Both the position numbers and the translations under genes were made by a program. Below, one piece after another: positions 42,518 to 51,179 of a stretch of 64,000 nucleotides of DNA. Source of the stretch: Streptomyces sp. NBC_00353 (GTDB lineage Bacteria; Actinomycetota; Actinomycetes; Streptomycetales; Streptomycetaceae). The notes below the pieces were generated by a model, which saw nothing but the letters and a program-made list of their open reading frames with translations, was not told the DNA's origin and made no database searches. The stretch spans positions 8,367,501 through 8,431,500 of the forward strand of contig NZ_CP107985.1 of assembly GCF_036108815.1 (NCBI RefSeq). Direction: 5' to 3'. Each line of letters starts with the position of its first letter. Positions within the stretch are counted from its first letter, which is position 1.

Positions 42518-43432
42518 TTGAGTACCGAGACCGACATCCTCGTCCTGGGGGGTGCCGGCGTGGACACCATTGTGTACGTCCCCCAGCTGCCTCTTCCGTA
42601 CGCCGACAGCTACATGGTGCCTGCCATCGAAACACGGGCGGGCCAGACCGGCGACTTCGTGGCGCTCGGAGCGCACGCTCTGGGGCTGCGCACACATCAC
42701 ATCGACATGATCGGCGATGACGACGCAGGCAGCCTGGTCCGCGCGCTGCACCGCGACCGGGGCATCGCGCTCACCGAGGTCCCCCTGCCCGCAGGCACCA
42801 AGCGCGCGGTGAATCTCGTCGGCCCCGACGGGCGGCGGCTGTCGTTGTACGACAACAGCCGCTCGCAGGAGGCGGACCGCCTGCCCCCGGAAACGGTGGG
42901 TGCCCTCGCCGCGGTCAGCCGCCACGCCCACGTCTCCATCACCTATCCCTGCGCGTTCGCCCTTCCCACGCTGCGCGAGGCAGGGGTGACCATCTCGACC
43001 GACCTGCACAACTGGGACGGCGCGCAGGCGTACCACGAGGCATTCGCCTACGAGGCCGACCTGGTCTTCCTGTCGACCGCCGCCCTGGTGAACCCGGAGA
43101 AGACCATGCGGCAGATCGTGGAACGCGGCCGAGCCCGAGCGGTCGTCGCCACAGCGGGAGCCGAGGGGGCGTATCAACTGCTCGACGGGGAGCTGACCCA
43201 TATTCCGGCGGTCACACCGCCCGCGCAGGTGGTGGACTCCAACGGCGCCGGCGACGCGTTCGTGGCGGGCTATCTGTTCGGCCGGCTCTCCGGCGAGTCA
43301 CCACAGCGGTGCGGCCTCTACGGCGCGATCGCCGGAGCCTATGCCTGCACCGTCCCGGCGACAGGGACCGACCTCATCAGCCGGGCCGAACTCCTCTCCC
43401 TCGCCGCGGCGGAAGGGAGCACGGCCGGCTGA
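42518..43432 (+). CDS. PfkB-family carbohydrate kinase
   Basis: The protein is 304 residues from a TTG start at 42518; GGAGGA lies 6 nt before it, whereas an in-frame GTG at 42512 is too close to the site. It shows PfkB motif 1 region (ETRAGQTGDFVALGAHALGL) and motif 2 VVDSNGAGDAFVAGYLFG with the catalytic Asp in GAGD. The family phosphorylates sugars or nucleosides (ribokinase, 2-keto-3-deoxygluconate kinase). Divergence from the PL8 lyase makes a uronate-derived sugar possible, but this is inference. It is soluble. Confidence 0.87.
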   Translation: MSTETDILVLGGAGVDTIVYVPQLPLPYADSYMVPAIETRAGQTGDFVALGAHALGLRTHHIDMIGDDDAGSLVRALHRDRGIALTEVPLPAGTKRAVNLVGPDGRRLSLYDNSRSQEADRLPPETVGALAAVSRHAHVSITYPCAFALPTLREAGVTISTDLHNWDGAQAYHEAFAYEADLVFLSTAALVNPEKTMRQIVERGRARAVVATAGAEGAYQLLDGELTHIPAVTPPAQVVDSNGAGDAFVAGYLFGRLSGESPQRCGLYGAIAGAYACTVPATGTDLISRAELLSLAAAEGSTAG

Positions 43433-43496
43433 TGACATGACGTGCCGGACGGCTATTGCAGTTGACGGCCCACACTGCGCGCGGTTTCCTGCTGCG

Positions 43497-43937
43497 ATGA
43501 CTGATCTCCGCATCGAGCAGGTGGACGGCGATGCCATGCTTCGTGACTGGCAGCATGTCCATAACGCCGTCATCCCCACGGCCGCCCTGTCTCTCGACGA
43601 AGTACGTGAGCGCGTCGAACGCAACCGGTTGGAGGTTGCGTATCTGGGCGACGTCCTTGTCGGCTGCTCGACCGTGCGCCCGCCCACGAGCGAAACATCG
43701 GTTGCCACGGTGATCGCCAGAGTGCTCCCGGCTCACCGGCGACAAGGGGTTGGCGGAGCACTCTACGCGCGAGGGCTGGCGCAGGCGCGAAAGCTCGGAG
43801 CCGACGTCATCGAGACGGTGGTCCTGGAGTCCAACCCGGACGGGCTGCGGTTCGCGCAGGCACAGGGATTTGTCGAAGTCGAGAGGTACCTGCTGCCGGG
43901 GGACAGTGTGCGCTTCATCGACTTGAGGCTGGCCTGA
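43497..43937 (+). CDS. GNAT-family N-acetyltransferase
   Basis: The 146-residue protein has a single GNAT domain: VAYLGDVLVGCSTVRPP strand pair, acetyl-CoA loop RVLPAHRRQGVGGALYARGL near residues 76-95 and the closing NPDGLRFAQAQGFVEVERY. The ATG at 43497 begins the conserved fold. Substrate unknown. It follows the PfkB gene after 64 nt and may share its transcript. Confidence 0.87.
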   Translation: MTDLRIEQVDGDAMLRDWQHVHNAVIPTAALSLDEVRERVERNRLEVAYLGDVLVGCSTVRPPTSETSVATVIARVLPAHRRQGVGGALYARGLAQARKLGADVIETVVLESNPDGLRFAQAQGFVEVERYLLPGDSVRFIDLRLA

Positions 43938-44238
43938 CCCGGCGTCGACCGGCGGAGGGTGCTCAGGACTGCCTGCCTGACCGGAGCGGATTCCGCGCCG
44001 GCTCGCGAGGCTGCAAGACCATCGGCCGATGGCCGGCGTCCACCTCGACAGGTCGCCGGTGCTCGCTGCTCGGCAACTCGGCCACGTCGTCGTCCGGCTC
44101 GGCGCCGGTGAGCAGGCATGTGAGGGACGTCGCCGGAAGCTCGCCGAGCGGGCGCGCGGCGGATGCGGCGGCGGGTCGCCCACGATCCGTGCGATCCCCG
44201 CATCCCTGAGCGCGGCGGTCGGTGGTGCGGGGCGGGGT
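43938..44238. other. 301-bp spacer with a coding-like minus-strand remnant
   Basis: On the minus strand, a stretch ending in TGA near 43966 reads PLGELPATSLTCLLTGAEPD, DDVAELPSSEHRRPVEVDAG and HRPMVLQPREPARNP with strong third-position G/C. A neighbouring frame upstream reads TAALRDAGIARIVGDPPP. It has no start and no family I can name, so it is either a decayed gene end or chance. Confidence 0.35.
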
Positions 44239-44706
44239 CTACGGACCTTCCGGGGCGGGGACCACGTGCATGGCCGCTTCCTCGGCCGAGGCCGCTGCGC
44301 CGTCGATGCCGACATCGAAGGCGATCATGTCTTTCTCGTCGTCCTCGTGGGCACCCTCGTCGGGTGCGACGAGCCGTCCGGCGCGCAGACCGCCGACCTC
44401 GTCGTCACGGACCTCACCGTCGGTGTCCAACACATCGCCGATCTCGTCTCCATCGGGTACAACGAGATCCGGCTCCTCCTCGCTGAGGCGCTGGTCGAGC
44501 GTTTCGCCTTCGTGCTGCTCAGCCGCCGTGACACCGTGGTGTTCCACGGCCCACGGCCGCTCGGGGGGCGAATAGCCTGCATCGAGCGGATCCGCACCGG
44601 CCCGGTCGTCGAGAGTGTCCTCCACGTCGAGCAGGCCGGCGTCGTCCTGCACCTCCGAGCCGTCCGGCTGGTAGACCTCGTCGCCCATCGTGGTGTCGAT
44701 GTCCAT
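44239..44706 (-). CDS. DUF5709-family acidic protein
   Basis: The 155-residue protein is very acidic and begins with MGDEVYQPDGSEVQDDAGLLD, then LDDRAGADPLDAGYSPPERPW and ETLDQRLSEEEPD, the DUF5709 signature of actinobacteria. It has no membrane helix or Cys and is likely disordered in part. Function is unknown; members are often induced by osmotic or envelope stress. GGAGGTGACAT precedes the ATG. The gene is divergent from the DUF4118 gene at 44978. Confidence 0.87.
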   Translation of the reverse strand: MDIDTTMGDEVYQPDGSEVQDDAGLLDVEDTLDDRAGADPLDAGYSPPERPWAVEHHGVTAAEQHEGETLDQRLSEEEPDLVVPDGDEIGDVLDTDGEVRDDEVGGLRAGRLVAPDEGAHEDDEKDMIAFDVGIDGAAASAEEAAMHVVPAPEGP

Positions 44707-44977
44707 GTCACCTCCAATGTCGGGAGTGAACCGTCGGGGCGACGTCCCGTTCGCGTCATGCCCTCGTTCTCATCATGTGCGGTGTCGGCCGTCGGGACGA
44801 GCGGAAGCGCACCGGCGCCGGTGGTGGATGCGGGGCCAGGACCTTCACCGGTGGCGCGGCGTGAGCAAAACAGCGCGGTGCGTATCGGTCTGCTGCCCGA
44901 AGTGCGCACCGCCTCCATGAAGATCTCGTCGAGCGGCCACCGGCTGCCCGTGATACGGAGGGCGTAGGAGGTGACAC

Positions 44978-45727
44978 ATGACCGGCCAACCGCTCCGGGA
45001 CCGGCTCACACTCGTGGCTGCGCTGGTGGGGCCGCTGCTGGTCGCGCTGGCACTCGTGCCGTTCCGTACGGACCTGTCGAGGACCAATGCCGCCCTCGTA
45101 CTCGTCGTGGTCGTCGTCGCGGTCGCCTCCTTCGGCAGCCGGGTCGCGGGCGCGGTGGCGGCGCTGTCCGCCGCCGTCTGGTTCGACTTCTTCCTCACCC
45201 GGCCGTATCAGCGGTTCACCATCAATGGCGGCGACGACATCGAAACGGCCGTGCTGCTCCTGATCGTCGGTCTGATCGTCTCGCAGCTGGCCGCCCGGGT
45301 GCGGCGGCTCGAGGTGATCGCCGTCACCGATGCGGGCCACCTCACCCGAATCCATGACACCGCGGAACTGGCGCAGGCAACCACCTCCGCCGACGCCGTC
45401 GTCGCCCATGTGCGGGATGAACTCGTCGAGCTGCTGCAGCTGCGGGGCTGCCGGTTCGAGTACGGAACGCTGCTGGGGCGGCCACCGCGGCTGGAGCAGG
45501 ACGGCAGTGTGTGCGTCGGCCGAAGGCGCTGGGACGTCGCGCGTGGCGGCTGGCCGGAGGGCGAGATCGAGTTGCGGGCCAGCGGACAGGGCCACTACGT
45601 CGGCAGGTACATGCTCGATCCGACGCCGGGAACCGTACCGACGCTGCAGGCCCGCCTGGTCGCCGTGACACTGGCCGACCAGGCGGGCGCCGCGCTCGAC
45701 ACGGCAAGCCGGCCGGCGGGCGGCTGA
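44978..45727 (+). CDS. DUF4118 (KdpD-like sensor module) membrane protein without kinase domain
   Basis: The 249-residue protein has the four-helix DUF4118 domain in its first 110 residues (VGPLLVALALVPFR, ALVLVVVVVAVASFG, AVAALSAAVWFDFFLTRPYQRF, ETAVLLLIVGLIVSQLA), the membrane module of KdpD. A GAF-like soluble part follows (SADAVVAHVRDELVELLQLRG). There is no histidine or ATPase domain. GGAGG is 6 nt from the ATG. It is convergent with an APC permease and 2.6 kb from an intact KdpD, so it may modulate turgor or potassium sensing. Confidence 0.85.
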   Translation: MTGQPLRDRLTLVAALVGPLLVALALVPFRTDLSRTNAALVLVVVVVAVASFGSRVAGAVAALSAAVWFDFFLTRPYQRFTINGGDDIETAVLLLIVGLIVSQLAARVRRLEVIAVTDAGHLTRIHDTAELAQATTSADAVVAHVRDELVELLQLRGCRFEYGTLLGRPPRLEQDGSVCVGRRRWDVARGGWPEGEIELRASGQGHYVGRYMLDPTPGTVPTLQARLVAVTLADQAGAALDTASRPAGG

Positions 45728-45730
45728 GAC

Positions 45731-45771
45731 GGGCCGGGACCGCCGCTGCCGAACGGGGCGGACGGCCGGCC
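45731..45771. terminator. bidirectional hairpin between DUF4118 and permease genes
   Basis: GGGCCGG at 45731 pairs with CCGGCCC at 45765, and inside it CCGCC pairs with GGCGG. It fills the 47-nt gap between convergent stops and could terminate both transcripts. Confidence 0.5.
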
Positions 45772-45774
45772 CGG

Positions 45775-47763
45775 TCAGCCGACGTGGATGCGGGGCCGGC
45801 GTGCCGGGTCCGGCTCCGCCCGGCGCAGCACCTCGCGGGTGACCGGTGCGACCTCGCCCTCGCCGAACACGAGGAAGCGCAGCAGCTGGCTGACCGGATG
45901 GCCCTCGGTCCAGTTGAAGTAGGCGTGCGGGACCTCTCCGGTGCGGTTGCGCAGCTCCAACAGCACCGCGGCGATGGTGTTGGGCACCACCGCGCTCTCC
46001 ATGCGCAGTCTGCGTACCCCGTGCTTCTCGTCGCCGTGCACGGCCACCGCGGCGGTGAAGTCCGAGGAGTCCTGGATGAAGACCTCCAGGAACAGCACGG
46101 GCCGGCCGTCGGGGATATGGGTCTGTTCGCGCTGGCTGTACTCCTTCGCGCGGTACGCGACCGTGCTGTGCTCCTGCGGCTCGTTGGCGATGATCCGCAG
46201 CGGTCCGGCCGCCGCCGCCTCGTCGATCAGCCGGACGGCGTCCTCGTCGAAGGTCACCGCCGCCGCGCGGAGCTCGAAGGCGCGGTGGATCCGGGAGGCC
46301 GACGACGTCAGCAGGATGGCGATGATGAACAGCGAGGCGATCTTGATGCCGTCGGGCCGTTCGACGACATTGGTGACCAGGGTGTACGCGAAGACTGCGG
46401 TGATCGCACCGAACCCGGCGGTGCCCCACCGATGGCCGCGGCGGTGCACGGCGACGGTCGACGCGAAGGACGCCGACAGCATCAGCACCAGTACGCCTGT
46501 TGCGTAGGCGCCGCTCTGGTCGTCCACATCGGCGTTGAACCAGACGGTGATGAACACCGCGATCGCCATGAACACCAGCACCAGCGGTCGCACTGCCCGC
46601 GTCCACTCGGGGGCCATGCCGTAACGCGGCAGGTAGCGCGGTACGAGGTTGAGCAGCCCGGCCAGCGCCGAGGCACCGGCGAACCACAGAATGGCGATGG
46701 TCGAGACGTCGTACACGGTGCCGAAGGCCTCGCCGAGATGCTCGTGCGCGAGGTACGCCAGCGCGCGGCCGTTGGCCGCGCCGCCGCTCCTGAACTCGTC
46801 CTGCGGGATCAGGATCGTGGTGGCGAGGCTGGACAGCAGCAGGAAGCAGCTCATGATCACGGCGGCGGTGGTGAGCAGCTTGCGGGTGCCGCGGATCCGG
46901 CCGGCGGGCTTCTCGTACGTGTCCGTCGCGTCCCCGCGCACCTGGGGCATCACGGCGACACCGGTCTCGAATCCGGACATGCCCAGCGCGAGTTTCGGGA
47001 AGACGAGCAGCGCGACCCCGACCATGGCCAGCGGCGAGGAGTGCTCGAGGGTCATGGCGTCCGTCCAGTCGCCCACCCTGACCGGGTGGGTGAGGATCTC
47101 CCAGGCGGAGGTGGCCAGGACGACGACGTTGAGGAACAGGTACGTCGCGACGAGCACCACCGCGATGCCGATCGCCTCACGGAACCCCTTGAGGAAGACC
47201 GCAGCGAGGGCGGTGACCAGGACGAGGGTGATCCACACGTTCTCGCCGTGCATCCAACTCGGGGCGAAAGGATTCTCCACGACGTGTGCCGAGGCGTCCG
47301 CCGCCGACAGCGTGATGGTGATCATGAAATCGGTGGCCGCGAATCCGAGCAGCACCAGCACGAAGAGCTTCCCCGCCCACCAGGGCAGCAGACGCTCCAG
47401 CATGGCGATCGAGCCCTCACCGTGCGGGCTCTCCTTGGCCACCCTGCGGTAGACGGGCAGCGCGCCGAGCAGCGTCAGGGCAATCAGTACCAGCGTCGCC
47501 AGCGGCGAGAGCAGCCCGGCCGCCAGTGCGGCGATGCCCGGCTGATAGCCCAGGGTGGAGAAATAGTCCACACCGGTGAGGCACATGACCCGCCACCAGG
47601 AGTGCCCCTGGTGCTCGGGACCCGGCGTGCCGTGCGGTCCCGGGTGCCGGGCCGTCTGCTCGCTCAGTCCCTCCAGCAGCCAGGCCCGCCCCCCGGGACG
47701 CCGTTGCAGCGTGGCCTGTCCCGGCACGGGCCCGACCGGATCGGGTTCGTGCATGCCAGTCAT
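45775..47763 (-). CDS. APC-superfamily permease with C-terminal cytosolic domain
   Basis: The 662-residue transporter has about twelve helices from residue 55 (VDYFSTLGYQPGIAALAAGL onwards) and a soluble tail of about 170 residues from LRIIANEPQEHSTVAYRAKE. The YFSTLGYQPG and SPHGEGSIAMLE loops are seen in the KUP/KimA-like branch and in related amino-acid permeases. Nearness to KdpD and the DUF4118 protein favours potassium or another osmolyte, but amino-acid transport is not excluded. The first 50 residues are proline-rich and cytosolic. No c-di-AMP riboswitch was recognised upstream. Confidence 0.82.
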   Translation of the reverse strand: MTGMHEPDPVGPVPGQATLQRRPGGRAWLLEGLSEQTARHPGPHGTPGPEHQGHSWWRVMCLTGVDYFSTLGYQPGIAALAAGLLSPLATLVLIALTLLGALPVYRRVAKESPHGEGSIAMLERLLPWWAGKLFVLVLLGFAATDFMITITLSAADASAHVVENPFAPSWMHGENVWITLVLVTALAAVFLKGFREAIGIAVVLVATYLFLNVVVLATSAWEILTHPVRVGDWTDAMTLEHSSPLAMVGVALLVFPKLALGMSGFETGVAVMPQVRGDATDTYEKPAGRIRGTRKLLTTAAVIMSCFLLLSSLATTILIPQDEFRSGGAANGRALAYLAHEHLGEAFGTVYDVSTIAILWFAGASALAGLLNLVPRYLPRYGMAPEWTRAVRPLVLVFMAIAVFITVWFNADVDDQSGAYATGVLVLMLSASFASTVAVHRRGHRWGTAGFGAITAVFAYTLVTNVVERPDGIKIASLFIIAILLTSSASRIHRAFELRAAAVTFDEDAVRLIDEAAAAGPLRIIANEPQEHSTVAYRAKEYSQREQTHIPDGRPVLFLEVFIQDSSDFTAAVAVHGDEKHGVRRLRMESAVVPNTIAAVLLELRNRTGEVPHAYFNWTEGHPVSQLLRFLVFGEGEVAPVTREVLRRAEPDPARRPRIHVG

Positions 47764-48079
47764 GTGTGCTCTTCCTGCTGATCGGCCGTACGACGAGGAG
47801 CGAGTATCCAGTACAGCGTCACCCGCCCGACGGCCGGGGCGTACGAGACCTGCGGTCCCGAAGGACCGCAGGCGCGTCAGTATCCCGTCAGCGGACCCCC
47901 GATGACCGTCAGTATCGCGTTAAGGGATGGCGGACCCTCTGGTCGCCGGGCATAGGTTCGCAGTCATGCCCCGGCCCGCTTCTCCGCACCGGGCCCCACT
48001 CGCCCCAGGCTCGTCGAGGAGGATTCCATGGCAGGGCATGCAGTCCGGCCTGCGTACGCGCCCGGGCGAGCGGGAGGCC
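47764..48079. other. 316-bp spacer before the kdpE remnant
   Basis: No intact gene is seen. The promoter of the minus-strand permease should be here. The missing receiver domain of KdpE would be expected in this span but no trace of it is visible. Confidence 0.4.
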
Positions 48080-48372
48080 GTCACGACCGCCGGCTTCACC
48101 GTCGACCCGGTCGCCGGGAAAGCCGTCCGCGACGGACGGCTGACCCCGAACGAATGGCATCTGCCGGAGTTCCTGATCGGCAACCCGGGGCGGCTCATCC
48201 CCCAACGGCAGCTGCTCCAGGAGATCCGGGGCCTGTCGTACAGCAACACGACCAACTGTCTGCGGGCCTGCGCGGCCCCGTTGAGGCGAAGACTCGACCC
48301 GGACCCCTCCCGTCCCCGGCGCCTGATCACGGAACCGGGCATGGGGTACCGCTTCGAGCCCCAGGAATCGGG
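48080..48372 (+). pseudogene. kdpE: KdpE winged-helix remnant without receiver domain
   Basis: A frame from about 48086 reads TAGFTVDPVAGKAVRDGRL, TPNEWHLPEFLIGNPGRL, IPQRQLLQEIRGLSYSNTTN, ACAAPLRRRLDPDPSRPRR and ends FITEPGMGYRFEP-like (LITEPGMGYRFEP). That is the OmpR-type DNA-binding domain of KdpE. The whole receiver domain is gone, several conserved positions differ from the KdpE consensus as I know it, and the natural stop is lost so the frame runs on into kdpD. It lies 9 nt before the kdpD start, in front of it rather than behind as is usual. Confidence 0.75.
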
Positions 48373-48380
48373 CGGGACAC

Positions 48381-50924
48381 ATGGGACGCGGAAAGCTTCG
48401 GATCTACCTCGGCGCCGCTCCGGGCGTGGGCAAGACCTACGCGATGCTCTCGGAGGGCCATCGACGGGTCGAGCGCGGTACGGACTGCGTCGTCGCGTTC
48501 GTCGAGCACCACAGCAGGCCACGCACCGAAGTGATGCTGCACGGGCTGGAGCAGATGCCCCGCAAGGAGGTGGACTACCGCGGCACCGTCTTCACCGAGA
48601 TGGACGTCGACGCCGTCCTCGCCCGCCGGCCCGCCGTGGCCCTCGTCGACGAGCTGGCCCACACCAACATCCCGGGCTCGCGCAACGCCAAGCGCTGGCA
48701 GGACATCGAGGAGCTCCTCCAGGCCGGTATCGACGTCGTCTCGAACGTCAACATCCAGCACCTTGAGTCGCTGGGCGACGTCGTCGAGTCGATAACGGGA
48801 GTCCGGCAGCGCGAGACCGTCCCCGACGAATTCGTCCGGCACGCCGACCAGATCGAACTTGTCGACATGTCGCCCCAGGCACTGCGTCGCCGCATGGCCC
48901 ACGGCAACATCTACAAGGCCGACAAGGTCGACGCGGCACTCTCCAACTACTTCCGCCCCGGGAATCTCACCGCCCTGCGTGAGCTCGCGCTGCTGTGGAC
49001 CGCGGACCGGGTCGACGAATACCTCCAGGAGTACCGGTCCGAACACCGGGTGTCGAAGATCTGGGGCTCGCGCGAGCGCATCGTCGTCGGCCTCACCGGC
49101 GGCCCGGAAGGCCGCACTCTGATCCGCCGTGCGGCCCGGCTGGCGGAGAAGGGCGCGGGCGGCGAACTGATGGCCGTGTACATCGCCCGCAGCGACGGCC
49201 TGACCTCCGCGTCGCCGAGGGAACTCGCCGTCCAGCGCACCCTCGTCGAGGACCTGGGCGGCACCTTCCACCACGTCATAGGGGAGAACGTCCCGTCCGC
49301 GCTGCTGGAGTTCGCGCGCGGCGTCAACGCGACCCAGATCGTTCTCGGTGTGTCCCGCCGCAAGCCCTGGCAGTACGTGTTCGGGCCCGGCGTCAGCGGT
49401 TCGGTCGCCCGGGACTCGGGCCCCGACCTCGATGTACACCTGGTCACCCACGACGCCATGGGCAAGGGCCGCGGACTGCCGATGACCAGGAGCAGCCGGC
49501 TCGGCCGCTCCCGGATCATCTGGGGCTGGCTGACCGGGGTGGCCGGACCGGCCCTGCTCACCGTCCTCCTCAGCAGCCTCGCTCCCGAGGTGGGCCTGGC
49601 CAACGACATGCTGCTGTTTCTGTCGCTGACGGTCAGCGCTGCGCTGCTCGGCGGGCTCCGGCCCGCGCTCGCCTCCGCGGTCTTCGGCTCCTTCCTGCTC
49701 AACTGGTACTTCACCCCACCCGTCCACACACTGACCGTCGCCGATCCGCAGAACATCGTGGCCATCGCGATCTTTGTGGGCGTGGCCGTCTCCGTCGCCT
49801 CCGTCGTGGACCTCGCGGCCCGCCGTACCCAGCAGGCGGCGAGGCTGCGCGCCGAGTCCGAGATCCTCTCCTTCCTGGCGGGCAGCATCCTGCGCGGCGA
49901 AACGACGCTGGACGCGCTGCTGGAGCGGGTCAGGGAGACGTTCTCGATGGAGTCCGTGGCACTGCTGGAGCGGGAGAACGAGGTCGCCCCGTGGACCTGT
50001 GCGGGCAGCGTCGGCCCGAGGCCGGTCGGCCGTCCTGAACAGGCCCATGTGGACATGCCCGTGGGCGACGACATGGCGCTCGCGCTCTACGGCCGGGTGC
50101 TGCCCGCCGAGGACCGGAGGGTGCTGGCGGCATTCGCCGCGCAGGCGGCCGTCGTCCTCGACCGCCAACGCCTCCAGGACGAAGCCCAGCGGGCCCGCGG
50201 ACTGGCCGAGGGCAACCGCATCCGTACCGCCCTGCTCGCCGCTGTCAGCCACGACCTGCGGACACCCCTCGCGGGCATCAAGGCGTCCGTCACCTCGCTC
50301 CGCTCCGACGACGTCGAATGGTCGGAGCAGGACCGGTCCGAACTCCTCGAAGGCATCGAAGCGGGCGCCGACCGCCTGGATCACCTCGTCGGCAACCTCC
50401 TCGACATGTCGCGGCTGCAGACCGGCACCGTCACCCCGCTGATCCACGAGGTCGACCTCGACGAAGTGGTGCCGATGGCCCTGGTCGGCGTACCGGAGGG
50501 GAGCGCGGTGCTCGACATCCCGGAGGATCTGCCGATGGTCGCCGTCGACAAGGGGCTCCTGGAAGGGGCGGTCGCCAACGTCGTGGAGAACGCCGTCAAG
50601 TACAGCCCCGCGGGCAGGCCGGTGCTGGTGTCGGCCAGCGCCATGGCCGGCCGGGTGGAACTGCGGGTCGTGGATCTCGGCCCCGGGATACCGGACGAGG
50701 TGAAGGACCGCGTTTTCGAACCCTTCCAGCGCTACGGTGACGCACCGCGCGGCGCGGGCGTGGGCCTCGGCCTCGCGGTGGCCCGGGGCTTCACCGAGAC
50801 GATGGGCGGCACGCTGACCGCCGAGGACACGCCGGGGGGTGGCCTCACCATGGTGCTGACGCTGCGCACGGCGTCGGACCGGGTGGGGGAGTGGCCGGAC
50901 CTGCCGGCCACCGTGACCTCTTAG
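48381..50924 (+). CDS. kdpD: KdpD potassium/turgor sensor histidine kinase
   Basis: The 847-residue kinase has all KdpD parts: the N-terminal KdpD domain with Walker A LGAAPGVGKTYAM at residues 10-22 and LVDELAHTN; a USP-like domain (residues 232-355); four DUF4118 helices (residues 385-480, TVLLSSLAPEVGLANDMLLF onwards); a GAF-like part; and the kinase core with H624 in AAVSHDLRTPLAGIK, NVVENAVKYSPAG and GAGVGLGLAVARG. In other bacteria it phosphorylates KdpE and so turns on kdpFABC. No kdpABC or intact kdpE is in the window, and only a KdpE remnant precedes it. It may signal to a distant regulator. Confidence 0.94.
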   Translation: MGRGKLRIYLGAAPGVGKTYAMLSEGHRRVERGTDCVVAFVEHHSRPRTEVMLHGLEQMPRKEVDYRGTVFTEMDVDAVLARRPAVALVDELAHTNIPGSRNAKRWQDIEELLQAGIDVVSNVNIQHLESLGDVVESITGVRQRETVPDEFVRHADQIELVDMSPQALRRRMAHGNIYKADKVDAALSNYFRPGNLTALRELALLWTADRVDEYLQEYRSEHRVSKIWGSRERIVVGLTGGPEGRTLIRRAARLAEKGAGGELMAVYIARSDGLTSASPRELAVQRTLVEDLGGTFHHVIGENVPSALLEFARGVNATQIVLGVSRRKPWQYVFGPGVSGSVARDSGPDLDVHLVTHDAMGKGRGLPMTRSSRLGRSRIIWGWLTGVAGPALLTVLLSSLAPEVGLANDMLLFLSLTVSAALLGGLRPALASAVFGSFLLNWYFTPPVHTLTVADPQNIVAIAIFVGVAVSVASVVDLAARRTQQAARLRAESEILSFLAGSILRGETTLDALLERVRETFSMESVALLERENEVAPWTCAGSVGPRPVGRPEQAHVDMPVGDDMALALYGRVLPAEDRRVLAAFAAQAAVVLDRQRLQDEAQRARGLAEGNRIRTALLAAVSHDLRTPLAGIKASVTSLRSDDVEWSEQDRSELLEGIEAGADRLDHLVGNLLDMSRLQTGTVTPLIHEVDLDEVVPMALVGVPEGSAVLDIPEDLPMVAVDKGLLEGAVANVVENAVKYSPAGRPVLVSASAMAGRVELRVVDLGPGIPDEVKDRVFEPFQRYGDAPRGAGVGLGLAVARGFTETMGGTLTAEDTPGGGLTMVLTLRTASDRVGEWPDLPATVTS

Positions 50925-51094
50925 CCGCGGGGTTCACCCGCGCGAGTTGGCGGTCTGTGCCCTCCGCGCTCGCGGACGGGGGCGGTTCTGGTCCGGTGTC
51001 GGCCCAGGGGCGGCGAGGTCGAGCACCGTCCGCCCGGGACGAATCCCGCCCTGGAAGGCTGAGCCCGGACGGGAGGGGATGCGCATTCGACGAA

Positions 51095-51131
51095 CGGCGG
51101 GTGCCGGGGGTCGCACCCCCGGCACCCGCCG
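51095..51131. terminator. strong bidirectional terminator between kdpD and the S8 protease gene
   Basis: A perfect 17-bp stem (51095-51111 with 51115-51131) closes over a CGC loop. It lies between the convergent kdpD and protease genes, 48 nt from the protease stop. It is the most stable hairpin noticed in the window. Confidence 0.85.
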
Positions 51132-51179
51132 CGTTGGTCCGGTCGGCGCCTCCGCGGGGGATCCCGCGGAGGCGCTCGC

